Shown here piece after piece: positions 35,570-43,859 of a DNA stretch of 64,000 nt (positions within the stretch are counted from its first letter, which is position 1; the number at the start of each line of letters is the position of its first letter). The position numbers were made by a program, and so were the translations under genes. Where the stretch lies: NCBI GenBank assembly GCA_913055655.1, contig CAJXKA010000006.1, positions 1-64,000 on the forward strand. Direction: 5' to 3'. The stretch comes from an uncultured Oceanospirillales bacterium. GTDB lineage: Bacteria > Pseudomonadota > Gammaproteobacteria > Xanthomonadales > SZUA-36. A model generated the notes under the pieces. It had not been told where the DNA came from and did no database searches. It saw only the letters and a program-made list of their open reading frames with translations.

Positions 35570-38500
35570 ATGAACAGCGCCGCACAACGAACCGTCATCA
35601 CCTTTTTCATACGTGGCATTGCCGCCACCTGCCTGTTTTTGACATCCATGGCCGCCGCCCAGGACGACCCGCTGGAGCTGGCCGCCAATGCCGAGCAGGC
35701 CGCGGTGCTGGAAGCGGCCCCGGTGCTGGCCGAGGGACGTAACGAGTTCGATGCGGCGACGCTCGCCGAGGGCACGTTCGCCTGGGTCGAACCGGCCGAA
35801 CCCGGCTTCTACACCTTCACGCTTTCACAACCCGGCGCCCTGGTGCTGGTCAGCTTCCCGAATGCGGACGGCCGTTATGACGGCAAAACCGGGCCCGCCC
35901 GGCATGGCTCGGCGCTGAGCCAGGACCAGGCCCCGGTGCTGGGGCCGGTGCTGCTGGGCAGCGGCCATCCTTACCTGCTCAGCATCAGTGCCAAGGGCGG
36001 CGCCGGCAGCGTTGAGCTTGCAAAGGTCGCCGAAGTGCCGGCACTCTCGGAAACGCCCGAAGGGCGTACGCCCATTCCTGATGGCGAGTGGCTGCTGGCG
36101 CCCGATGGCCGGCTTGACCTGGTGCTGGCCGGAAGCCCGGACCGCCGCAAAATCGAGGTGATCTCGGAGCCGCGCGCCGACCTTGATGCGCGCGTTGACG
36201 GTGTCTTCATTCCACCCGGCGGACGGTACCCGCTGTTCAGCGATGAAGACCTGCTGGTCCGCGTCACCGCGAAAACCGGCAAGGCGTCTCCGCCCCCGCT
36301 CGTACTGCTGCGCCTGGGCGCCGCGCCTGGAGGTCTCGATGAGACCGAGCCGAACGAATCCGAGCCCAATGCGCTGGTGCCGGGGCAGCCCTTCAACGGC
36401 ATGCTGCTGGCCAGCGACGACGACCTGTTTTCATTTTCACTGGAGGCCGACTCCGCGCTCAGCCTGGAACTCAACCTGCCCGGCGATACCGGCGCCGAGC
36501 TGGCGCTGCACCGCATCGACGATGCCGGCAGGCACCTGCTCTGGACACGGAAGCCGGCCGGCGGCGGCGTGGACAGCGCCCCGTTGCACCTGCAGGCCGG
36601 TGATTACCGGCTGCTGCTGGAACGAACGGGCCGGGACACACAGGCGGCGCCTTACACGCTGCAGCTGGCGGCGGGGAAAACGCCGGCACCGAACCAGGAA
36701 GCCGAACCCAACGACACGCCCGCTTCGGCGCAGCCGCTCTCCGAGGCGCTGCGCGTTTCCGGCTCGAGCGCGGCCGACGACTACGATGTCTACCGGTTTT
36801 CGATTTCCGGCGAACAGGCCGGCCACCTCTGGCGCGTCTTCACCGTGGACGCGAAGCGCATCACGCTGAGTGACAATGACGGCACGATTACCACCGTCAA
36901 CGCCACGGGCCGCCGTTCCATGGCCGACGCCCTGGCCCTTGAGCCGGGTGAGTACAGGGTCGAGGTCCGCGCGGAGGGTGACTACCTCCTGCGGGTCATG
37001 GACCTCGGTCCGCGACCGTCGAACTACGAAGGTGAGCCCAACAACGATGCCGCCACCGGCCAGCGGCTGGAATTCGGAGATGGTGTCCAGGGCGGCTTCC
37101 ACGTCGAGCGCGATGTCGACTTCTACCTGTTCCGGCTTGACGCCGGGAGCGCCACGGAAATCGAGATTCGCCCGGCGACCGACGGCGTCATGGACGTGAA
37201 GCTGTTCCACGGTTCCCAGCAGGTCGGCTCGACCCGGCAATTCGAAGCCGGGGACGACCCGTATCGTTTCCAGGGCCGCCTGGCGGCCGGGGACTGGGCG
37301 CTGGCGGTCCGCAGCCTGGACCCCAAACCCAGCGAGAACTACGAAATCGGCGTGTCTCGGCTGCCGGCTATCGCCGGTCCGGAACCGGATGATGCGCCGC
37401 TGGATGCCGCCAAGATGCCGCGCGACGGCGACTTCGCCGGCAGTGTCGGCGCATTTGACGGCGCCGACCAGGTCTTCATCCCGTTGCCCGAAGGCGAGGG
37501 CCGCGCCGCCCTGCTCTGCCAGACGGCACCGGGCACGCGCACCGGTCGCTGGCGGGTCTATCACTGGGCCGACGACAGCCGTGTTGTCGACATCAATGAC
37601 GGGATTGCCCTGTTTGATTATGGCCCTGCGCTTGGGGGCGCCGTCCGTTTCGGCCTGGACGGCACCAACCGCCCGGTGAACTACGCCTGCGCGGTGCGCT
37701 TCCCACCCACGGGTGCGCCACCGGAGCCGCAGGTGACCGGGACGACGGGCGATGCCACGCCCATGCTGGCACCCGGCCAGGCCCGCCGGGTCACGCTGGC
37801 CGCCGAGGGACCCGAGCCGGTGTTCGACCTGTTCATGGGCGAGAACGAGATCGGCTTTGCCACCTGCAGCGTCGCCGGTGGCGCAGTACTCGAACCGTCG
37901 ACGCGGGCATGGGGGCTCGAGGGTGTCCGCACGCCCGTACGCGAGCTGTTCGGCCCGCTGCAACCGTTCGTCGCGGAATCCGGCGCGAAGCTGAAAATCA
38001 ACCGAACCTACGCACAACGGCTCGACGGCGCCACGCTACCGATGGATTTCGATTGCACGCTTTACGGCGTGGATGACCTGCCCCGACCCGCCGACATGGG
38101 GCCCGTGGCCGCGTTCACCGCCTTCGAACAACGCGCCGCTGAAAGTGGTTCGGCTGCGCCGGCCGGTCCGCCACCGCCCGGGCTTGAAGCGCTGATCGCC
38201 CGCCAGGCGCCGGAGCGCCAGCCGGAAGGCGACCTGCCCGTCCAGTTGGCAATCGCCGAGTCGCCCGAACTGGCCGGCTTCAGCGATGCCGGTCAACGAT
38301 TCACTGCGACGGCAACGCTGACCAGTGAACACGATGCGCCGCTGTCGCTGGATGTCGATATTCGTGTTGATGGCGAGGGCTGGCGCGTGTCACCCGCCCG
38401 GCAGCCGATCACGCTGGCAGCGGGAAGCGACACCGAAGTCACTGCCGAAGTCGTCGCCCCACCCTGGCTGACCCCGTCGCAACGGCCCACGCTGATCGTC

Positions 38501-41269
38501 AAGGCCACGGCCAACGATGCCTTCGCCGCGGCGGCCACCACGCTGACGATCGACGGCACCGCGGTGCCGGTCGACCCGTTCGTCTACTGGCATGCGCCCG
38601 AGGCCCTGCGCGGCGGCCTGAACGTACTGCTTTACGGCCTTGGCGCGCGGATCACCCACTGGGGCGATCAACCCGCCGACGAGAACCTGCAGAAACGCGA
38701 AGCGCCCCTGCACGACGGCCTGGCGCCACACACGGGCAGCGTCAACCTGCCGCCGGACGTCAGCTTCAGACTGGCGGCGCCGGCGAAACTGGCCGGTGTC
38801 ATGGTCCAGCTGCGCAGCACCGCCGGGCCCGAGCGGTGGCCGACCGAAATGGAGGTCCATGCCCCGGAAGGCGCCGACGGCTGGCGCCGGGTCGCCACCC
38901 GGCCCCTGGCCAGCGTGCACGCGCCGCAATACCTGGTGTTTGAAACGCCGCTTACCGCCGACCGCCTGCGCTTCACCTTCCCACGCTGCCCGACGAACTG
39001 TCGTGAAGTTTATGTCCAGGAGCTGCAGGCCATCGCCACGCCCGGCACACACCCCGACGGGCTGGCGAAGATCAACGCCGCCGACCCCGGCCTGGGCGGC
39101 CACGTGGTCTGGGCCAGCGAACGCTTCGGCGGGGCCTGGAACCGCGAGTTCCTGGTCGGCGACCCGGCCCGTTCCAACGGCGGCTGGCCCACACCTCGCA
39201 AGACGCGCTCGGTCACGGCCACCGTCGCCTTTCACCAGGATCGCGCCGCGCTGGTGGAATCCATCACCTGGATCGGCGACCCCGATGATGAGCGACGGAT
39301 TCCCGAAGGCCGCATCGACGCCAGCCTGGATGGCCCGGACGGGCCCTGGCGCACGGTCGGTACGCTCGCCGCGCCGCCGGTCGGCGAAATGCGCTCAACA
39401 CTCGAGCTGGCCAAACCCGCCTGGGCCCGCTACCTGCGCTTTACCTTCGACCTGCCCGAGCAGGACATGCACCATGGCCCCGACGGCATCGAAATCATCG
39501 AGGCACCCGGCACTTCCGTGCTGGGCCTGTGGGAAGACGACCTGCCGCGCGCGGCGTACGAGGCCGCCATCGACGCCCCCGTGGAGGCGCCGGTGCAACC
39601 CGCCGGCGGCCCGGACCGCGACAACGCCGTGGCCTTGCCGCTCGGCGAGGCCGTACCGTCGTCGGTGGTCATCGAACGCAACGAGGACTGGTGGCAGTTC
39701 ACGGTGCCGGAAGGCCCGGTGCAGGGCCTGGAACTGGCCTATGAGCGCGCCCACCCCGTGGTCGTCGCCGAGCTTTTCGATGCCGCCGGGCAAACCGTGA
39801 CCCTGCAGGAAACCGGCGGCGAGCAGGTCCTGGAAGCCATCGTCCCGCCGGGTGACTACCACCTGCGGGTCTTCGAGCCGCCGCGCTCGGTGGTGATCAC
39901 CTGGGATACCTCGGGCAGCGTCTCGCATTACATTCCACGCACGCTGGCCGCGGTCCGCACCTGGGGGCGTGGTCTCAAGCCCGGGCGCGACGCCCTGCAC
40001 CTGCTGCCCTTCGGCAGTGAAGACTTCCTGCTGGACGACTGGGCCGAAACCCCCGAAGCGCTCGAGCCCGCGCTGGCCGACCTGCCGGAGATGGATTCCA
40101 GCGATTCCGAAACCGCGATGCGAATCGCCTCGGTGGCCCTGGCCGAACGCCGTGGCGCCCGTGGCATCGTCGTCATGACCGACGCCGAAAGCAGCATGAA
40201 CCCGGACCTGTGGCCGGCAATGCTGAAGGCCATGCCGCGCGTGGTCTCGCTGTCAGTGGATTCCAACAACCGCGAAAACGCCGCGGTGATGATGGACTGG
40301 GCCAACGTCAACGGCGGCCGCTTCCAGCGTGTGATCGGCCCGCTGGGCCTGGCCGACGGCATGGAGATGGCCAACGCGCTGTTCCGCGCGCCGAAGGCCT
40401 ACACGATGACCGCCACGCTGGAGGAACTGGTCGAGCCCGAGGGCGAGGCCAGCCTGACCATCCGGCCCGCGGCCACCGGCACACCGGCCACGGGCGCGGT
40501 GGAGCTGGTGCTCGACGCCTCCGGCTCGATGCTGCAGCGCATGGACGGCCGGCGCCGCATCGACATCGCCCACGAGGCGCTGACGTCGCTGGTGCGCGAC
40601 ACGCTGCCCGAGGGCACGCCGTTCGCCTTCCGCGCTTTCGGCCTGGAGGAAGACGCCTGCCGCAACGAGCTGATCCTGCCGCTGGCGCCGCTCGACCGCG
40701 AAGCCGCGGCGAAGGCCATCGCCGGCGTCCCCGCCATCAACCTGGCGAAAACCGCCATCGCCGACAGCCTGCGCGCCGCCGGGCAGGACCTGGCCGAGGC
40801 CGCACCGCCGCGCGTCGTGGTGCTGGTCACCGACGGCGAGGAAACCTGCGATGGCGATCCCGAGGCGGCGATTGCCGAGCTGCGCGAATCGGGCTTCGAC
40901 GCCCGCGTGAACATTGTCGGCTTCGCCATCGACGACGCCGCGCTGGCCGAGACCTTCGCGGCCTGGGCCGACCAGGGCGGCGGCACCTACTTCGACGCCG
41001 GCAGCGCCGAGGCGCTGCAGTCCGCCATTGGCAGCGCGCTGACGCCGCAGTTCGATATCGTCCGTACCTGGCTGGACGGCCGCCAGGAAGTGGTCGGGCG
41101 CGGCGCCCTGGGTGAAACGATCACGGTGCCCGCCGGCCGGCTGACCATCAGCCCCGGCTCGGCGGCCACCGGCGAGGCCGTTACCGTGCAGGTGGCACCG
41201 GAGTCCGAGGTGTCGCTGGATTACACCGCCGGACGCGGCCTGTCCGTGCTGGAACAGGAGGCCCCATGA
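35570..41269 (+). CDS. giant secreted protein with PPC-like repeats, discoidin-like region and two VWA domains
   Basis: An 1899-residue exported protein (signal peptide to about residue 31, MAAAQ). The N-terminal 700 residues contain at least four PPC-type beta-sandwich repeats, each announced by an E-P-N/D motif (ETEPNESEPNA, EAEPNDTPASAQ, EGEPNNDAATGQ). The middle (about 980-1330) looks like F5/8 discoidin sandwiches. Two VWA domains follow with complete D-x-S-x-S MIDAS motifs: DTSGS near 1445 with VVMTDAESS, and DASGS near 1648 with VLVTDGEETCDGD. VWA domains bind protein partners through a metal ion. The gene overlaps the HEXXH gene as ATGA, so the two products are coupled. Confidence 0.85.
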   Translation: MNSAAQRTVITFFIRGIAATCLFLTSMAAAQDDPLELAANAEQAAVLEAAPVLAEGRNEFDAATLAEGTFAWVEPAEPGFYTFTLSQPGALVLVSFPNADGRYDGKTGPARHGSALSQDQAPVLGPVLLGSGHPYLLSISAKGGAGSVELAKVAEVPALSETPEGRTPIPDGEWLLAPDGRLDLVLAGSPDRRKIEVISEPRADLDARVDGVFIPPGGRYPLFSDEDLLVRVTAKTGKASPPPLVLLRLGAAPGGLDETEPNESEPNALVPGQPFNGMLLASDDDLFSFSLEADSALSLELNLPGDTGAELALHRIDDAGRHLLWTRKPAGGGVDSAPLHLQAGDYRLLLERTGRDTQAAPYTLQLAAGKTPAPNQEAEPNDTPASAQPLSEALRVSGSSAADDYDVYRFSISGEQAGHLWRVFTVDAKRITLSDNDGTITTVNATGRRSMADALALEPGEYRVEVRAEGDYLLRVMDLGPRPSNYEGEPNNDAATGQRLEFGDGVQGGFHVERDVDFYLFRLDAGSATEIEIRPATDGVMDVKLFHGSQQVGSTRQFEAGDDPYRFQGRLAAGDWALAVRSLDPKPSENYEIGVSRLPAIAGPEPDDAPLDAAKMPRDGDFAGSVGAFDGADQVFIPLPEGEGRAALLCQTAPGTRTGRWRVYHWADDSRVVDINDGIALFDYGPALGGAVRFGLDGTNRPVNYACAVRFPPTGAPPEPQVTGTTGDATPMLAPGQARRVTLAAEGPEPVFDLFMGENEIGFATCSVAGGAVLEPSTRAWGLEGVRTPVRELFGPLQPFVAESGAKLKINRTYAQRLDGATLPMDFDCTLYGVDDLPRPADMGPVAAFTAFEQRAAESGSAAPAGPPPPGLEALIARQAPERQPEGDLPVQLAIAESPELAGFSDAGQRFTATATLTSEHDAPLSLDVDIRVDGEGWRVSPARQPITLAAGSDTEVTAEVVAPPWLTPSQRPTLIVKATANDAFAAAATTLTIDGTAVPVDPFVYWHAPEALRGGLNVLLYGLGARITHWGDQPADENLQKREAPLHDGLAPHTGSVNLPPDVSFRLAAPAKLAGVMVQLRSTAGPERWPTEMEVHAPEGADGWRRVATRPLASVHAPQYLVFETPLTADRLRFTFPRCPTNCREVYVQELQAIATPGTHPDGLAKINAADPGLGGHVVWASERFGGAWNREFLVGDPARSNGGWPTPRKTRSVTATVAFHQDRAALVESITWIGDPDDERRIPEGRIDASLDGPDGPWRTVGTLAAPPVGEMRSTLELAKPAWARYLRFTFDLPEQDMHHGPDGIEIIEAPGTSVLGLWEDDLPRAAYEAAIDAPVEAPVQPAGGPDRDNAVALPLGEAVPSSVVIERNEDWWQFTVPEGPVQGLELAYERAHPVVVAELFDAAGQTVTLQETGGEQVLEAIVPPGDYHLRVFEPPRSVVITWDTSGSVSHYIPRTLAAVRTWGRGLKPGRDALHLLPFGSEDFLLDDWAETPEALEPALADLPEMDSSDSETAMRIASVALAERRGARGIVVMTDAESSMNPDLWPAMLKAMPRVVSLSVDSNNRENAAVMMDWANVNGGRFQRVIGPLGLADGMEMANALFRAPKAYTMTATLEELVEPEGEASLTIRPAATGTPATGAVELVLDASGSMLQRMDGRRRIDIAHEALTSLVRDTLPEGTPFAFRAFGLEEDACRNELILPLAPLDREAAAKAIAGVPAINLAKTAIADSLRAAGQDLAEAAPPRVVVLVTDGEETCDGDPEAAIAELRESGFDARVNIVGFAIDDAALAETFAAWADQGGGTYFDAGSAEALQSAIGSALTPQFDIVRTWLDGRQEVVGRGALGETITVPAGRLTISPGSAATGEAVTVQVAPESEVSLDYTAGRGLSVLEQEAP

Positions 41270-42702
41270 GCACCACCATGAATGCCCGCATGAGCACCTG
41301 CCGCCTCGTCACGCTCCTGGTCGCGGCGTTCTCCGGCCCCGTGCTGGCCGCTGGCCTTTGTGCGCCTGACGTGCTGGGGCCGGATGATGCCGCGGCGGTG
41401 GACGAACAGTACGCGTCAATGATCATACGGCCGTCCGAAGTCCACCGGGCCCTGGTGAAAAAGAGCTTTGAGATCGCACCGGACCTGCTCTGCCACGCCA
41501 CGGAACGCGTGGTGTTCGTGCAGCACGCGGGCGAATCCGGCGCCACCATGGGCTGGACCTCGCATGCCATCCCCGACCTCATCTACATCAGCGCCTTGCC
41601 GAAAACGGCCTCCGTGCGCAACCTGCTGCCCGAGTACCTGGCGCGCGCCTACGGCACCCTGGACGAAGGCCAGATTGACCAGCTGGCAGCCAAGAACCAG
41701 GCCGAGGTCATCCACTCCATCATTCACGAGGCCGCACACTCGGCCCACCACCTGCTCGACTCGCAACGCGATGAGGGCGTTTTCGACTCGAAACCGGACC
41801 CCGAACACTGGGATTCCGGTGCCCGGGCCTACGCGAAGGACGTCGTCGACAATCACCGCCTGAAGGCCGGCCTGCTCGAGGGCGAATGGACCCGCCTGCA
41901 CGAGACGTTTGTTGCCGAGGGCATGGCGCGTGGCTGGGGACCGGAGGAAGGCAACCTGCTGGCCGGTGGTTTCATGTCCGATTACGGCGCCACCAAACCA
42001 TCAGACGACATCGCCGAAATGACGGCCTGGGCGCTGGCATCATACCTGTACGACAACCTTGAACAGGGCGAACCCGAAGACATGGCCTGCCAGGCCCTGC
42101 GCGCGTCCGGCAGCGACAGCCTGGGCGGCGGCAACGCGGCCTTCTACGTCAAGCTGGCGTTCCTGGAGGACCTGGGCTTTATCACCCGCGAAGCCTTCGA
42201 CCGCTGCACCGGCCCGGTGGAATTCACGACCCACCCGGCACAGGGTTTTCACGTCTACAACGGCTCCCAGCACAAGCGGACCATCGGCGAAGGCGTGCGG
42301 GCCGTGATCGGGGAAGACACCGAGTACGACGAATGGGTGTTCACGCTTGATGCCGACGGCCAGGGAAATTTCGGCGATAAAACCATCGACATGCACTTCG
42401 GGTTGAAGCTGAAACTGGTCGACGGCCACTTTGCCACGCTGCTGGACAGCGCGGACGAGGTGTCATGGCCCCGCGGCGTCTACCGGCTGGTCCGTCCCAA
42501 CGCGCCGTCATCGTTCTGGATCAACGCGCCGGACGAAAAAAGCGCCACGCTGTGGGCGACGAAGGGCCTGGTCCTGGTCATCCGCTCATCAAACGAGCTG
42601 ATCGAGGGCTCCATCGTGCCGCAGGCTTTCCTGCGGCCCTTCGCGCCGATCCCGGTACCCGAAATACCCCCGACCCGGATCACCTTCGTGCTGTCGAAAT
42701 AG
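41266..42702 (+). CDS. exported putative zinc metallopeptidase (HEAAH motif)
   Basis: A 478-residue protein with a signal peptide (cleaved after GPVLA). It carries the zinc motif HEAAH at about 155-159 within VIHSIIHEAAHSAHHLL, and a candidate third ligand Glu in HETFVAEGMARGWG about 60 residues later, as in gluzincins. The C-terminal 130 residues are a beta-rich region. No named family is recognised. It starts inside the stop of the VWA gene (ATGA) with CAGGAGG upstream, so it is made together with that giant protein and may process it or share a target. Zinc binding is inferred from motif geometry. Confidence 0.7.
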   Translation: MSTTMNARMSTCRLVTLLVAAFSGPVLAAGLCAPDVLGPDDAAAVDEQYASMIIRPSEVHRALVKKSFEIAPDLLCHATERVVFVQHAGESGATMGWTSHAIPDLIYISALPKTASVRNLLPEYLARAYGTLDEGQIDQLAAKNQAEVIHSIIHEAAHSAHHLLDSQRDEGVFDSKPDPEHWDSGARAYAKDVVDNHRLKAGLLEGEWTRLHETFVAEGMARGWGPEEGNLLAGGFMSDYGATKPSDDIAEMTAWALASYLYDNLEQGEPEDMACQALRASGSDSLGGGNAAFYVKLAFLEDLGFITREAFDRCTGPVEFTTHPAQGFHVYNGSQHKRTIGEGVRAVIGEDTEYDEWVFTLDADGQGNFGDKTIDMHFGLKLKLVDGHFATLLDSADEVSWPRGVYRLVRPNAPSSFWINAPDEKSATLWATKGLVLVIRSSNELIEGSIVPQAFLRPFAPIPVPEIPPTRITFVLSK

Positions 42703-42707
42703 ACGCA

Positions 42708-42726
42708 CCCGCGGCCAGGCCGCGGG
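42708..42726. terminator. GC-rich hairpin between convergent genes
   Basis: CCCGCGGCC-A-GGCCGCGGG is a perfect 9-base inverted repeat with a one-base centre, just after the stop of the HEAAH protein gene and 20 bases beyond the end of the oppositely oriented Yip1-like gene. There is no T-run, so termination would depend on the stem alone. Confidence 0.5.
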
Positions 42727-42746
42727 CCGCCTTCCCCCATGGCGCC

Positions 42747-43832
42747 TCAGAAAAGGTCGCCCAAAATGTCTTCATGCGCCTTGTAGAGCTCATAGTTGTG
42801 CTCAAGCGCATCCGAGCCGCTGCCCTGCTGCAGCCTGGCCACGCGCAGCTGCTCCTTCACCCAGCGGTACTCGGCCCAGTTACCGCCGCCGGTCTTGACC
42901 ACTTCCATCTCCACGTTCTGCAGGCTGGCGACCGTGCCCATGCCCTCGTACATGGCCATCAGGTCGCCGGGTGAATTCACCTCGCCGTCCTCGACGTCCT
43001 CGGAGATCTTCTTCAGTCGCTCGGCACGGTCGGCCAGTGCCGCCTCGGCCTTTTCAACAACGGCCACCAGTTCCTCGACCTGGTCCTCGCTGACCTTGCC
43101 ACTGGCCGGCGGCTCGAAACTGTCCTGCGCCGCCGACTGCATCAGCTCGGCCTGGCGCTGGGCCTGGCCGAAGATGCCGGTGCCGGAGGCGATGTCACCC
43201 GGGATGCTGGTCTTGCCGCTGTCACGGCTCACGGCACCCGAAACGCCGACACCCGGACGAAGCCCGCCAAACGCCAGCACGGCGCCCAGGATCATGTTGC
43301 AGACGATTACCGCGATGAAACTGACGATGTAATGGACGACCCGCTTTTCCTCCGGCACTTCGAACGCCAGCGGAATGATCCTGTACAGCAGCACCAGCGA
43401 CCAGATGCCACCGGCCAGCGAGACCAGGAAACCGACCCACGGGATCAGCGAGCCGACAATGCCGGCCAGCCACGCCGGTATCGCCACCAGCGACAGCGCA
43501 GCGAATGCGCGGTCAAAGTTGGGCTTTCCGCCAAACACGCCGGCCAGCGCATTGATGATGAACACCGCCAGCAAAAATCCGGCCGCCGCGGTGACCAGGG
43601 TGAACAGCAGGGCGCCGAAAAAGCTGTCGCCCATGGCGTACTTGCTGATGCCGCCGAACAGCCACGTGAAGATCGTGCTCAGCACCACGTTGGCCAGCAG
43701 CAGCGGCCCTGTCAGCAACGCCAGCGTCTTCTGCCAGCCCGGGTTCTCCCCCAGGTACTCGGCCCATGTGGCTTCCGGCGCCATCACGCCGCCCTTGACC
43801 AGTTCGATGGTCTTATTGATATCGAATTGCAT
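42747..43832 (-). CDS. Yip1-family inner-membrane protein with cytosolic tail
   Basis: A 361-residue protein. The first 225 residues hold about five membrane segments of the Yip1 type (TLALLTGPLLLANVVLSTIF, LLFTLVTAAAGFLLAVFII, FAALSLVAIPAWLAGIVG, HYIVSFIAVIVCNMILG). The soluble C-terminal 135 residues contain a coiled-coil-like stretch (DQVEELVAVVEKAEAALADR) and polar helices. Yip1 proteins in bacteria have no settled role. GAGGGAG precedes ATG 43832. It lies 27 bases downstream of the transglutaminase-like gene and shares its strand with the DUF4412-like gene, making a likely three-gene operon. Confidence 0.8.
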   Translation of the reverse strand: MQFDINKTIELVKGGVMAPEATWAEYLGENPGWQKTLALLTGPLLLANVVLSTIFTWLFGGISKYAMGDSFFGALLFTLVTAAAGFLLAVFIINALAGVFGGKPNFDRAFAALSLVAIPAWLAGIVGSLIPWVGFLVSLAGGIWSLVLLYRIIPLAFEVPEEKRVVHYIVSFIAVIVCNMILGAVLAFGGLRPGVGVSGAVSRDSGKTSIPGDIASGTGIFGQAQRQAELMQSAAQDSFEPPASGKVSEDQVEELVAVVEKAEAALADRAERLKKISEDVEDGEVNSPGDLMAMYEGMGTVASLQNVEMEVVKTGGGNWAEYRWVKEQLRVARLQQGSGSDALEHNYELYKAHEDILGDLF

Positions 43833-43859
43833 CCCTTTCTCCCTCTTGGAAAATCATGC

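Noticed and set aside
36437..38017. Long minus-strand frame inside the VWA gene
   Set aside because: Shadow frame; the plus strand carries the signal peptide, PPC repeats and VWA motifs in one uninterrupted frame.
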